Below are positions 8,010-16,790 of a stretch of DNA of 64,000 nt, piece by piece. The stretch comes from Ruegeria sp. THAF57. GTDB taxonomy: Bacteria; Pseudomonadota; Alphaproteobacteria; Rhodobacterales; Rhodobacteraceae. Numbering within the stretch: position 1 is the stretch's first letter; each line of letters starts with the position of its first letter. The position numbers were made by a program, and so were the translations under genes. The notes beneath the pieces are model-generated. The model was given only the letters and a program-made list of their open reading frames with translations. It was not told the origin of the DNA and did no database searches. The stretch covers positions 1 to 64,000 of the forward strand of contig NZ_CAIWNQ010000003.1 in assembly GCF_903914075.1 (NCBI RefSeq), in the 5' to 3' direction.

Positions 8010-9101
8010 ATGTATGTTGCAGTCAAAGGTGGTGAAAAGGCCATCGAAAATGCGCATTCCTGGCTGGCCGAGGAACGCCGGGGGTCAACGGATGTGGCCG
8101 AGTTGAGCATCGCGCAAATCCGCGAACAGCTTTCCTTGGCCGTGAACCGGGTCATGGCCGAGGGGTCTCTGTTCGACCCCGATCTGGCGGCCTTGGCGAT
8201 CAAGCAGGCGCGGGGCGATCTGATCGAGGCGATATTCCTGATCCGCGCGTACCGAACAACTCTGCCGCGGTTTGGGTGTTCAAATCCGGTGGCCACGGCT
8301 GAGATGGCGTGCGACAGACGAATATCGGCCACTTTCAAGGATGCGCCGGGCGGACAGGTTCTGGGGCCGACCTTCGACTACACACACCGTTTGCTGGATT
8401 TTAAATTGGCGGCCGAGGGGGAGGTTCCCGACGCGCCAAAGGGCGCTCCGCGCGATGAGCCGACGCCGCATATTACGGAATTTCTGCAAGGCGAGGGGAT
8501 CATTCAGGATGAGCCCGAAGGCGACGAAACCCCTGACGATCTGACCCGGCAGCCGATGGAATTTCCGTCCAAACGTCCGTTGCGGCTTCAATCCCTGACG
8601 CGCGGCGATGAAGGTTTCGTGTTAGGCATGGCGTATTCGACCCAGCGCGGATACGCCCGCAACCATGCCTTTGTCGGGGAATTGCGCATCGGCAAAGTCG
8701 CGGTTGAGATGGATATCCCGGAACTGGATTTCGCCATCGACATAGGCGAGGTTGAACTGACCGAATGCGAAACGGTCAACCAGTTCAAAGGTTCAAAGAC
8801 CGAACCACCCCAGTTCACGCGGGGCTATGGATTGGTTTTTGGCCAATCAGAACGCAAGTCAATCGCGATGGCTTTGGTCGACCGCGCCCTCAGGTGGAAG
8901 GAACTGGGCGAAGACAATCTGGGCGCCCCCGCGCAGGATGAGGAATTTGTCCTGAGCCACGCCGACAACATTCAGGCCACAGGGTTCCTCGAACATATCA
9001 AGCTGCCGCATTACGTGGATTTCCAGTCCGAGTTGGAACTGGTCCGAAAGCTGCGTCGCGAAGCCGAAGAGCGCATCACGCCGAAGGAGGCAGCGGAATG
9101 A
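8010..9101 (+). CDS. phnI: C-P lyase subunit PhnI
   Basis: Catalytic subunit that, with PhnG, PhnH and PhnL, transfers phosphonate to the C1 of ATP ribose with loss of adenine. 363 residues, matching the family. Visible features: MYVAVKGGEKAIENAH start, the QLSLAVNRVMAEGSLFDPDLAALAIKQARGD-type helix (about 35-70), FLRAYRTTLPRFG-like region, and GMAYSTQRGYARNHAFVGELRIG near the middle. A GGAGGG ribosome-binding site precedes the ATG, and the stop overlaps phnJ by ATGA. Confidence 0.95.
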   Translation: MYVAVKGGEKAIENAHSWLAEERRGSTDVAELSIAQIREQLSLAVNRVMAEGSLFDPDLAALAIKQARGDLIEAIFLIRAYRTTLPRFGCSNPVATAEMACDRRISATFKDAPGGQVLGPTFDYTHRLLDFKLAAEGEVPDAPKGAPRDEPTPHITEFLQGEGIIQDEPEGDETPDDLTRQPMEFPSKRPLRLQSLTRGDEGFVLGMAYSTQRGYARNHAFVGELRIGKVAVEMDIPELDFAIDIGEVELTECETVNQFKGSKTEPPQFTRGYGLVFGQSERKSIAMALVDRALRWKELGEDNLGAPAQDEEFVLSHADNIQATGFLEHIKLPHYVDFQSELELVRKLRREAEERITPKEAAE

Positions 9102-9958
9102 GCGAGTACAATTTTGCATATCTGGACGAACAGACCAAGCGTATGATCCGCAGGGCCATCCTCAAAGGTTTGGCGGTGCCCGGCTATCAGGTGCCATTCG
9201 CCAGTCGTGAAATGCCGATGCCCTATGGCTGGGGTACGGGTGGGGTGCAGGTGTCAGCTGCGACGCTTACCCCGGATGACACGTTCAAGGTGATCGACCA
9301 AGGCGCGGATGACACCACCAACGCCGTTTCGATCCGCAAGTTCTTTGAGAACACGGCAGGCGTCGAAACCACCGAGGAAACCGAAAAGGCAAGCCTCATC
9401 CAGACTCGCCACCGCATCCCCGAGGCCAAGCTGCGCGAGGATCAGATCATTGTCTATCAGGTGCCGATCCCCGAACCGCTGCGTTTTCTGGAGCCGCGCG
9501 AGACCGAGACCCGCAAGATGCACAGCCTTGAAGAATATGGGCTGATGCACGTCAAATTGTACGAGGACATCAGCCAGCATGGGGCGATTTCAACCTCGTA
9601 CGCCTATCCGGTGAAGGTGTCGGGGCGGTATGTGATGGATCCGTCTCCGATCCCGAAATTCGACAATCCCAAGCTTGAGATGGACGCGATCCAACTGTTC
9701 GGGGCAGGGCGCGAACAGCGCATCTATGCCGTACCGCCACACACCAAGGTCGTGTCTCTGGATTTTGAGGATTACCCTTTTGAGGCGACGAAAGCCGACC
9801 ACCCCTGCGATCTGTGCGGTGCCGAAGACAGTTATCTGGACGAAGTTATCACCGATGATGCGGGCAGCCGAATGTTTGTCTGCTCTGACACCGATTACTG
9901 CCGCTGCCGACGTGAAGCGGGCCATACAGGTCGCATGACCAAGGATGTTGCAGCATGA
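9098..9958 (+). CDS. phnJ: Radical-SAM carbon-phosphorus lyase PhnJ
   Basis: Breaks the C-P bond of ribose 1-methylphosphonate 5-phosphate, releasing methane (or another alkane) and a ribose cyclic phosphate. 286 residues. The four characteristic cysteines are present near the C-terminus as C237, C240, C262 and C268, with spacing C-x2-C-x21-C-x5-C identical to E. coli PhnJ (from memory C241/244/266/272). This is an unusual radical-SAM cluster motif. The N-terminus (YLDEQTKRMIRRAILK) and the YGWGTGGVQVSA segment are also family-typical. It overlaps phnI and phnK by ATGA. Complete and likely active. Confidence 0.96.
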   Translation: MSEYNFAYLDEQTKRMIRRAILKGLAVPGYQVPFASREMPMPYGWGTGGVQVSAATLTPDDTFKVIDQGADDTTNAVSIRKFFENTAGVETTEETEKASLIQTRHRIPEAKLREDQIIVYQVPIPEPLRFLEPRETETRKMHSLEEYGLMHVKLYEDISQHGAISTSYAYPVKVSGRYVMDPSPIPKFDNPKLEMDAIQLFGAGREQRIYAVPPHTKVVSLDFEDYPFEATKADHPCDLCGAEDSYLDEVITDDAGSRMFVCSDTDYCRCRREAGHTGRMTKDVAA

Positions 9959-10725
9959 CCCCTCTGCTACAAGTCAAAGACATCGAGAAACGATACGGAA
10001 CCAGGATTGGGTGCTCGGGCGTCAGCTTCGATCTTTATCCGGGCGAAGTCATGGGGATCGTCGGCGAAAGCGGTTCGGGCAAATCGACGTTGCTGAATTG
10101 TCTGGCCGGTCATCTAGAGCCTGACGCGGGTCAGGTGATTTTTGATACGCGCGCGGACGGACCTGTGGATACGGTAACCATGTCGGAACCCGAACGGCGA
10201 ATGCTGGGTCGGACGGACTGGGCTTTTGTTCATCAGCATGCACGCGACGGGCTGCGCATGTCCGTCAGCGCTGGCGGCAATATTGGAGAGCGCCTGATGG
10301 CCGTCGGCGACTGTCACTATGGTCAGATCCGCGACCGGGCGATTGATTGGCTGGGTCGTGTCGAGATTGACGGAAGTCGGGTGGATGACCGCCCGACGGC
10401 ATTTTCAGGCGGGATGCAACAGCGGTTGCAAATTGCGCGCAATCTGGTGACCGGCCCCCGGCTGGTGTTCATGGACGAACCGACGGGCGGGCTGGATGTG
10501 TCGGTGCAGGCCCGGCTGCTGGACCTGTTGCGCGGTCTGGTCCGTGAGATGGGGCTGAGTGCCATCATTGTCACCCATGACTTGGCTGTGGTGCGATTGC
10601 TGGCGGACCGGCTGATGGTGATGAAGGACGGCTACGTAGTCGAGGCGGGTTTGACCGATCAGGTTCTGGACGATCCGCAACATGCCTACACGCAGTTGCT
10701 TGTTTCAAGCGTGCTGCAGGTTTGA
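9955..10725 (+). CDS. phnK: C-P lyase ABC-type ATPase PhnK
   Basis: 256-residue ABC ATPase that docks onto the PhnGHIJ core rather than a membrane permease (family knowledge). Walker A is GESGSGKST near residue 38, the signature is FSGGMQQRLQIARNL, and Walker B is LVFMDEPTGGLD, followed by the H-loop VTHDLAVV. The presence of all ATPase motifs suggests an active enzyme. It overlaps phnJ by ATGA, and phnL starts 12 bases downstream. Confidence 0.94.
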   Translation: MTPLLQVKDIEKRYGTRIGCSGVSFDLYPGEVMGIVGESGSGKSTLLNCLAGHLEPDAGQVIFDTRADGPVDTVTMSEPERRMLGRTDWAFVHQHARDGLRMSVSAGGNIGERLMAVGDCHYGQIRDRAIDWLGRVEIDGSRVDDRPTAFSGGMQQRLQIARNLVTGPRLVFMDEPTGGLDVSVQARLLDLLRGLVREMGLSAIIVTHDLAVVRLLADRLMVMKDGYVVEAGLTDQVLDDPQHAYTQLLVSSVLQV

Positions 10726-10737
10726 AGGAATAAGGCA

Positions 10738-11421
10738 ATGATTGAACTGATCGGTGTGAACAAAAGTTTTACCCTGCACAATCAGGGCAGCGCGGTCATT
10801 CCAGTGATGGAGGGCGCGACGCTCAGGGTATCGCCCGGAGAATGCGTCGCGCTGACGGGGGCTTCGGGCGCGGGAAAGTCGACCTTGATGCGGGTGATCT
10901 ACGGTAACTATCTGGCTGCATCCGGGCAGGTTCTGGTCGGTGGGCTCGATGTGGCGCAGGCCGAGCCGCGCCAGATATTGGCGCTGCGGCGCGATACGTT
11001 GGGATATGTCAGCCAGTTCCTCAGGGTTGTTCCGCGCGTCCCAACGCTTGAGGTGGTGGCCGAGCCGTTGCTTGCGATTGGAACGGAAAAGCAGGCGGCG
11101 CTGGATCGGGCGGCCGCATTGCTGGCCCGGTTGAACATTCCAGAACGGCTGTGGCAGCTTAGTCCAACTACTTTTTCAGGCGGTGAACAGCAGCGCGTGA
11201 ATATTGCACGAGGCTTTGCGCACACCTATCCCGCGATGTTGCTGGACGAGCCGACCGCCTCGCTGGACGCGCAGAACCGCGATATAGTGCTGTCCCTGAT
11301 CGAGCGGGCCAAAGAGCGCGGCGCTGCCATTGTCGGTATTTTCCACGATGTCGAAGCGCGAAACCGTGTGTGTGATCGGGAAATCGACGTGTCAGGGTTC
11401 ACACCGGGCAAGGCCGCATGA
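10738..11421 (+). CDS. phnL: C-P lyase ABC-type ATPase PhnL
   Basis: 227-residue ABC ATPase needed with PhnG, PhnH and PhnI for forming the ribose-phosphonate triphosphate. Walker A is GASGAGKST, the signature is FSGGEQQRVNIARGF, and Walker B is MLLDEPTASLD. It is preceded by an AAGGAA ribosome-binding site and overlaps phnN by ATGA. It is shorter than PhnK, as expected, and is distinguished from transporter ATPases by its place in the operon and its LTGASGAGKS start. Confidence 0.94.
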   Translation: MIELIGVNKSFTLHNQGSAVIPVMEGATLRVSPGECVALTGASGAGKSTLMRVIYGNYLAASGQVLVGGLDVAQAEPRQILALRRDTLGYVSQFLRVVPRVPTLEVVAEPLLAIGTEKQAALDRAAALLARLNIPERLWQLSPTTFSGGEQQRVNIARGFAHTYPAMLLDEPTASLDAQNRDIVLSLIERAKERGAAIVGIFHDVEARNRVCDREIDVSGFTPGKAA

Positions 11422-11966
11422 CCCGCGCCCCTGTCATAGCGGTTGTCGGCCCGTCCGGGGTGGGCAAGGACAGTGTGATGGAGGCACTGGTTGTGCGCGC
11501 GCCCGGAATTCTAAGAGTGCGGCGCGTGATTACCCGGCCCAAGGGCAAAGAGGGCGAAGATTTTGACCGGGTCGCTGAAGATGCCTTTCAACACATGGTG
11601 GCCGACGATGCGTTTATTTTGCACTGGTCGGCGCATGGGCTGAATTATGGCGTCCCGCGTTCGATCGAGACCTTCAGACAAACCGTTGATGCGGTACTTG
11701 TGAACCTGTCGCGCGCTGTCTTGCTTCGGGCGCAGGAGGTGTTTGGCGACCTGATCGTAATCTCGCTGACCGCCGACCCCGAGGTTCTTGCCCAACGACT
11801 AGCAAGCCGTGGGCGTGAAACCACAGCCGAACAAGAACGGCGTTTGGCGCGTGCGGAAACCAATTTGCCCGAAGGCCTTGTGAAGGTCTTTGAGGTCGAT
11901 AATTCCGGCCCGTTGGATCAGACGATTGATACTATTCTGAACCGGCTTCAGCCGGAAAGGGCGTAA
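11418..11966 (+). CDS. phnN: Ribose 1,5-bisphosphate phosphokinase
   Basis: Phosphorylates ribose 1,5-bisphosphate to PRPP, the last step that returns the C-P lyase ribose to nucleotide metabolism. 182 residues. A P-loop GPSGVGKDS lies at about residues 11-19, with a guanylate-kinase-like fold; the VITRPKGKEGEDF segment is the PhnN counterpart of the GMP-kinase 'TTRxxRxGE' region. It overlaps phnL by ATGA and overlaps the convergent DUF1045 gene by 19 bases at its 3' end. Confidence 0.93.
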   Translation: MTRAPVIAVVGPSGVGKDSVMEALVVRAPGILRVRRVITRPKGKEGEDFDRVAEDAFQHMVADDAFILHWSAHGLNYGVPRSIETFRQTVDAVLVNLSRAVLLRAQEVFGDLIVISLTADPEVLAQRLASRGRETTAEQERRLARAETNLPEGLVKVFEVDNSGPLDQTIDTILNRLQPERA

Positions 11967-12631
11967 CGATGGATCATGTGAAAGCACCCATCCTCAGCCT
12001 CGCCCACAAGGGCCAGATCTTTGATCTGAAACGGATTTGGCAGCAAAGGCGCAAGCCAGTCTTCCAGCGTATTCTGCACCTTGGACAGCGTAGGTTTGTT
12101 CAGATGCCCGCTGAGTGTGATGTGAAAGCGGAACGCCTCGATCACGTAGGGATAGCCCCATTGCACGAGATTGGCCTCTTGTACCGGTGTCAGACCCGCG
12201 CCGCGCCGACGGTCAAGTTCAGATTGGGGCGCGGGCGCGCGAAATGCGTCCAGTTCCCGAACACAGCCAGCGGCCAGAGCATTCAGGTCGGTGGTGTCTC
12301 CGACAGGGCGAAGAGCCAGAAACCGGCCAAGACGTGCGATCTCAAGCCCGTCCAGCACCACGGGCGCGCGTGTGGCCGCAAATTCAGCGCAGGCCGCGTG
12401 CAGACCGTCAAACGACTGCCCGTCCGCCAGTCGGAACGGAGGCTTCATTGTTGCATGCAGCCCGTATTTTCGCGGAACCTCAGTCACCGAGGAAACGTCA
12501 ACCCCGGCGATGTCCAGATGGGCCACGGCTTGTCCGGTCTCCATGTCCCAACCCAGCCATTGGGTCGCAAATTTTGTCCAACCGGCCTCAGCCGGGGGCG
12601 CAAAATATATCGCGTATCGCGTGAATGTCAC
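11948..12631 (-). CDS. DUF1045 phosphonate-locus protein (2H phosphoesterase-like)
   Basis: 227 residues of the family annotated as a putative phosphonate metabolism protein (DUF1045). Two HxT motifs of the 2H phosphoesterase superfamily are visible: H59-A-T61 (YGLHATMKPPF) and H170-I-T172 (FRFHITLSG). Such enzymes usually act on cyclic phosphates or 2',5' linkages. The locus has no phnP, whose product opens 5-phosphoribosyl 1,2-cyclic phosphate, so this protein is a plausible replacement (inference). It lies on the opposite strand, convergent with phnN and divergent from phnM across a 52-base spacer. Confidence 0.87.
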   Translation of the reverse strand: MTFTRYAIYFAPPAEAGWTKFATQWLGWDMETGQAVAHLDIAGVDVSSVTEVPRKYGLHATMKPPFRLADGQSFDGLHAACAEFAATRAPVVLDGLEIARLGRFLALRPVGDTTDLNALAAGCVRELDAFRAPAPQSELDRRRGAGLTPVQEANLVQWGYPYVIEAFRFHITLSGHLNKPTLSKVQNTLEDWLAPLLPNPFQIKDLALVGEAEDGCFHMIHRYALSG

Positions 12632-12683
12632 ATTGGCCTCCTATGCGTGGCCTTCCCAATAGCTCAAACCGTGTGAAATTCAG

Positions 12684-13823
12684 ATGACAGAAGAAATGAT
12701 CCTTGCCAATGCCACACTCGTTCTTCCCAACGAGACGTTAACAGGCAGCGTTCGGATTGCGGGTGAGACAATTACCGAGGTCGCGTCGGGTGCCGCGATT
12801 CCTGCCGGTGCGATTGACTGCGAAGGGGATTATGTCTGCCCCGGACTGGTCGAATTGCACACCGACAATCTGGAACGTCACATTCAGCCACGCCCCAAGG
12901 TCGACTGGCCCCACGCTGCGGCCATCCTCGCACATGATGCTGAACTGGCCAGCACAGGGATCACCACCGTGTTTGACGCCATGCGCATCGGCTCGATCCC
13001 CAGCGGCCAGCGTTATAAGAAATATGCGCGTGACCTGTCCCGCGAGCTTTGGCAACTGCGCGAGCAGGACGCGCTGAAGATCAGCCATTTCCTGCACCTT
13101 CGGGCAGAAGTCTGTTCCGAGACACTGGTCGAGGAGCTTGACGAGTTTGATGCAGGCGACCGTGTGGGCCTTGTGTCACTGATGGATCATACGCCAGGTC
13201 AACGGCAGTTCCGGGACATGACCCAGCTTGAGGCTTATATGAAGGGCAAGCATGGCATGAATGATGACGACTTTCTTCAGCATGTCGCCTTGCTCAAGGC
13301 GTTGCGCGAACGCTTTGGCGACAGGCACGAAGTCGAAACGGTCAAGGCCGCCCGACGCTTTGGCGCGATGCTGGCCAGCCACGATGACACCACGGCTGCA
13401 CAAGTGCGCACATCCTCAGGGCATGGGATTACGCTGGCTGAATTTCCTACTACGGTTGAGGCCGCTCGCGCCTGCCATGATCACGGAATCAAGGTGATGA
13501 TGGGTGCTCCGAATGTCATCCGGGGCGGGTCCCATTCCGGCAATGTTGCGGCGCATGAACTGGCCAATCTGGGGCATCTCGACATTTTGTCGTCAGACTA
13601 TGTGCCCGCCGCCCTTTTGCTGTCGGCAACACGATTGGGCGAAATGTGGGGCGACATGGCACGTGGTTTGCGCACCGTGACGCAGACGCCTGCACAGGTC
13701 GTCGGACTGAATGATCGCGGCGAATTGCGCGCCGGGGCTCGCGCGGACGTCATTCGGTTCCGAATGCGCGAGGACGCGCCTGCGCTTAATGGTGTCTGGT
13801 CGCGTGGGCGCCGTGTGGCCTGA
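12684..13823 (+). CDS. phnM: Ribose 1-methylphosphonate 5-triphosphate diphosphatase
   Basis: Amidohydrolase-superfamily enzyme that removes pyrophosphate from the triphosphate intermediate before PhnJ acts. 379 residues. The metal-binding region is visible as VELHTDNLERH (about residues 57-67), then LMDHTPGQRQF, ASHDDTT and a late LSSDYVPAALL segment. It is separated from phnGHIJKLN by the reversed DUF1045 gene, so it must have its own promoter in the 52-base gap. Its TGA directly abuts the convergent stop of the next gene, forming the palindrome TGATCA. Confidence 0.94.
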   Translation: MTEEMILANATLVLPNETLTGSVRIAGETITEVASGAAIPAGAIDCEGDYVCPGLVELHTDNLERHIQPRPKVDWPHAAAILAHDAELASTGITTVFDAMRIGSIPSGQRYKKYARDLSRELWQLREQDALKISHFLHLRAEVCSETLVEELDEFDAGDRVGLVSLMDHTPGQRQFRDMTQLEAYMKGKHGMNDDDFLQHVALLKALRERFGDRHEVETVKAARRFGAMLASHDDTTAAQVRTSSGHGITLAEFPTTVEAARACHDHGIKVMMGAPNVIRGGSHSGNVAAHELANLGHLDILSSDYVPAALLLSATRLGEMWGDMARGLRTVTQTPAQVVGLNDRGELRAGARADVIRFRMREDAPALNGVWSRGRRVA

Positions 13824-14300
13824 TCAGGCCCTGTAGAACAGATACCGGTCCGGGGCGATGGTGTCCGGGCCGCTAATCTGGTCGAACCCCACCAAGGGCT
13901 GACCCGAGATCAATAGCCCGCCCGGTCGCATCACGCGCGATATAAGGGGGCTGAGACGAGCCGCTTCGGCCACGTCCTCGTCCTTGATACCGCGCCCAAA
14001 ATCATAGTGAGCCATCGCCAATTTTTGCCCACCAGCGGCCAGCTTTTCGAGCATGGGTTCCGCTTCGCCCTGCAGAAAATCTTCGGCTGGTGGAGTGCTG
14101 GATGGGTGGCATTGCAGAACCCGGTCCATCACCCAGATTCGGCGGTCTGGCAGGATTTCCCTGAGGTGATCATAGGTCCGACCGTTTCCCAGACCCATAT
14201 CCAGAACGTCCCCGGTCATGTCGGATATCTGTTCGGCTGCCCAGTTCAGCCCATCTCGTTGCGCTGTCAGGCGGCGCAGCATGGAATCCAGTCGGCTCAT
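13824..14300 (-). CDS. Small class I SAM-dependent methyltransferase (first copy)
   Basis: 158 residues. The SAM-binding motif I reads VLDMGLGNGRTYDHL (about residues 32-46), followed by an acidic motif (WVMDR) and the late RPGGLLISGQP strand. It resembles the small stand-alone family Pfam Methyltransf_17. A clear paralogue lies at 30608-31105 in the same window, sharing GLGNGRTY-x-H and HP-x-STPP. It is the last gene of the glycan operon and overlaps the deacetylase by ATGA, suggesting methylation of a sugar or a small precursor. The substrate is unknown. Confidence 0.78.
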   Translation of the reverse strand: MSRLDSMLRRLTAQRDGLNWAAEQISDMTGDVLDMGLGNGRTYDHLREILPDRRIWVMDRVLQCHPSSTPPAEDFLQGEAEPMLEKLAAGGQKLAMAHYDFGRGIKDEDVAEAARLSPLISRVMRPGGLLISGQPLVGFDQISGPDTIAPDRYLFYRA

Positions 14301-15070
14301 TCGGGTCTCCGTTTTGTGTCGTTTTGCTGCGCGGTCCAGATAACGGCAGGCCCATCCAGAAGCCGGTGCAACAGGTCTTGTGTGAATGTCCAGATGTCTT
14401 CGTTATGAACAAGGTGATGGGTCAGAACGCCAAAGGGCTCAGCGTTGTCGGTACGCCTCTCACGGCGATCCCGCAGCAATTCCACGGCTTGATTGATCAG
14501 GACGTCCGGGGCGATCAATCCCCGTGTTCCGCGCCAGTCAATCGGATCCAGATGTGTATTGACCTGCTGAAGCCCTAACACCGGGTAAGCGGCGTTTCGC
14601 GGTGTGGCAGTAGACAGAAACTGGTAACCCAAATCGGGCAGTTCTTTTACAACGTCCGGGGCAATTCGGTTCCATGGCGGTACGAACATCGGGCACAACC
14701 GTTCGCCGAACGATACTTTCAATCGGTCCAGCCCGTCTTGTGCGTCCTTCAGTATTTTTGACATAGGCCGGTGCAGGCGGAATTCTGACTTCTTCTCGCC
14801 CTGCGGTGCGTGGTTTTGATGGGCCCATCCGTGAACGACCGGGATCAGGCAGGGGGTGTCAGTCACATGGTCCGTTAGCGCGTCGTCCGCGTCCTGCGGG
14901 ATCACAGCCAGATGCACTGGCAAATCAAGCCTATCCGACAGGGCCGTCAGACGATCAAGCTGCGGTGTGGTGGTCGTTGCATCGTCGTCGCGCCACCAAA
15001 GAGGCAGCGACAGGCCCATGTTGTGCCAGACCTCAAGCTCAACCATCAAAGGACGCCAATCGACGATCAT
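14297..15070 (-). CDS. NodB-type polysaccharide deacetylase family protein
   Basis: 257 residues from the ATG at 15070, which overlaps the preceding stop (ATGA) and has GGAG seven bases upstream; a longer start at 15085 is possible. The deacetylase motifs are recognisable: WRDDDA (D28-D30, motif 1), HGWAHQNH (motif 2) and FVPPWNR (motif 3). These hold the metal and catalytic base in carbohydrate esterase family 4, which removes N- or O-acetyl groups from sugars. No signal peptide is seen, so it probably acts in the cytosol on a precursor. It is the sixth gene of the glycan operon. Confidence 0.82.
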   Translation of the reverse strand: MIVDWRPLMVELEVWHNMGLSLPLWWRDDDATTTTPQLDRLTALSDRLDLPVHLAVIPQDADDALTDHVTDTPCLIPVVHGWAHQNHAPQGEKKSEFRLHRPMSKILKDAQDGLDRLKVSFGERLCPMFVPPWNRIAPDVVKELPDLGYQFLSTATPRNAAYPVLGLQQVNTHLDPIDWRGTRGLIAPDVLINQAVELLRDRRERRTDNAEPFGVLTHHLVHNEDIWTFTQDLLHRLLDGPAVIWTAQQNDTKRRPE

Positions 15071-16209
15071 GTGCGCCGCTCCCAAAGGGTCTTGGCGATG
15101 TCCACAGACCTGGCTGCCCCGTCAAACCCAAATTCTGCGACTGTTCTGGTGGGGGCATCAATAACGCGATCCACCGCCATCGCCAACGTTTCGCCGTTAA
15201 GGAACTGACTTGGTAGAACGTCAATTGCGGGAAGGTTCGAAAGACTTCGCCCGCGTAGGGTTTGCTCAACCTCTTTGCCATCATCGAAGGGCACGAATAC
15301 AGCGGCTGTTCCCGTCTGAAGGATGTCTAGTGCGGTGTTATATCCGCACATGCTGACCGATGCGGCCGCGTGGGGCAGCATTTGACGGAAATCTTGTCGT
15401 ACTCGTTCAAGTGTTACGGGAGCGTCGCCAACGTATTGGGATAGGCGATCAATGCGTTCGCGTGCGTCCTGTCCACCGACCAGCAGGCGCCAGCGCCTGC
15501 TGGACATCTTTCGGGCGGCTTCGATAGCCGCGCGAAAGATTGGTTGCCCCACCGATCCCCCTCCGGCGCTGACAAGCACTTCGCCCCGACCCACGGCGTC
15601 GGGGTGCGGATCAGGTGCATTGGGCGCAACAAAGCCCGTGTAGAATAGCCGTTTCTCAAGCTGTTCCGAGACAGGCCAGCTTAGACCCAGCGGAACGGCT
15701 TTCTGATCGGAATGGACCAAAATGCCGTCATAGGTCCCCAGCACGATCTGCTCGGTGCGTTCAGCCTTTGCTGGCTTGGACGGCGGAGCAAGAATATCCC
15801 GCACAGATCCCAAGATGACGGGTTTGGCAGGCAGTTCCTGCGCCGCGTCAAGTGCTGCGCTGAATTCACCCGTCAACGATCTGCGCCCAAAAGGATAAAG
15901 CTCGGTGATAAGAATGTCCGGCGCAAAGGATCGCACCGCCTCTACCAGCGCCCGTTTGCGTGCCTGAAAATAGGCGTCATCGGCAACGTCGCCTGTTTGC
16001 GTCAGCAGTCGCGTGAAATCCGTACCGTCCGATCGCAAAGGTGGTAACCCAAACACCGTCATTCCGGCGCTGTCCAGTTGCGGCGCGGGCATCCCGCCGG
16101 ACACCAGCAGGACCTGATGGCCGTCTTGCGCAAAGGCCCGCCCCAACGTGAGAGCGCGGCTCAGGTGCCCTGTCCCCAGCAGATGGGTGACGACGATCAT
16201 CACTTTCAT
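15067..16209 (-). CDS. Glycosyltransferase, GT28/MurG-like (second copy)
   Basis: 380 residues with a GT-B fold. The N-terminal glycine loop is GTGHLSRALTLGRAF (about residues 12-26), and the C-terminal donor site has SMCGYNTALDILQTG followed by FVPFDD, as in MurG and UGT-type enzymes of family GT28. It resembles the first gene of the operon, so two related transferases act in this pathway. It overlaps its neighbours by ATGA on both sides. The sugar donor and acceptor cannot be read; a lipid or polyprenyl acceptor is possible for this family. Confidence 0.82.
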   Translation of the reverse strand: MKVMIVVTHLLGTGHLSRALTLGRAFAQDGHQVLLVSGGMPAPQLDSAGMTVFGLPPLRSDGTDFTRLLTQTGDVADDAYFQARKRALVEAVRSFAPDILITELYPFGRRSLTGEFSAALDAAQELPAKPVILGSVRDILAPPSKPAKAERTEQIVLGTYDGILVHSDQKAVPLGLSWPVSEQLEKRLFYTGFVAPNAPDPHPDAVGRGEVLVSAGGGSVGQPIFRAAIEAARKMSSRRWRLLVGGQDARERIDRLSQYVGDAPVTLERVRQDFRQMLPHAAASVSMCGYNTALDILQTGTAAVFVPFDDGKEVEQTLRGRSLSNLPAIDVLPSQFLNGETLAMAVDRVIDAPTRTVAEFGFDGAARSVDIAKTLWERRT

Positions 16210-16790
16210 TCGGGAACCTCTGCCCGGATCAGGCGGACGGGCTCGGGGTCGGGGCGCATTGTATCCATATCAATGATATACAGGCGGTTGCGCTTGATTT
16301 TGAAGGGGGGGATCCCGCTAAAATCCCAACCCCAGGCCAGTGCCAGAATGACCCGCATGATACCGATATGGCAGACCGCTACGGTATCTGCGCGCAGCGA
16401 GTCCAGCCACGGGCGCAATCGCATCTTCACATCCGCAGGGCTTTCCCCGTTCGGAGGTCGAAAATCCCATCCCCAATCCTCGATATGACGATAGCCGCTG
16501 CCAGCATCTGCGATCAGGTCGACACCGCGCAGACCTTCCCATTCGCCCCAGTTCATTTCGGTCAGTGCAGCGGACATCATGGGGTCTTGTCCCGATACCA
16601 ACTGGGCCGTTTCGCGGGCCCGCGCAAGCGGGCTGGACCAAATGTCCGCCGTGTCCCACGGTTGCGGCAGGCTGTAGGTCGACAAGTCCTGGCGCGCTTC
16701 TTCGTCAAGATTGATGTCGCTGCGCCCTTGTATGCGACCGGCGCGGTTCCATTCCGTATGTCCGTGGCGCAGCAGGGCAAGGCGGGTCAT
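16206..16790 (-). CDS. Histidine phosphatase family protein
   Basis: 194 residues. The phosphoglycerate-mutase-like motif RHGHTEWN is at residues 8-15 with the phosphorylated histidine H9; IQGRSDINLDEEARQDL and SSPLARARETA follow, and the second His lies in AVCHIGIMR. These enzymes remove phosphate from small molecules or sugar phosphates. The position inside the glycan operon, with ATGA overlaps on both sides, suggests dephosphorylation of a sugar-phosphate intermediate; this is inference. CobC-like activity is an alternative but no cobalamin genes are nearby. Confidence 0.82.
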   Translation of the reverse strand: MTRLALLRHGHTEWNRAGRIQGRSDINLDEEARQDLSTYSLPQPWDTADIWSSPLARARETAQLVSGQDPMMSAALTEMNWGEWEGLRGVDLIADAGSGYRHIEDWGWDFRPPNGESPADVKMRLRPWLDSLRADTVAVCHIGIMRVILALAWGWDFSGIPPFKIKRNRLYIIDMDTMRPDPEPVRLIRAEVPE

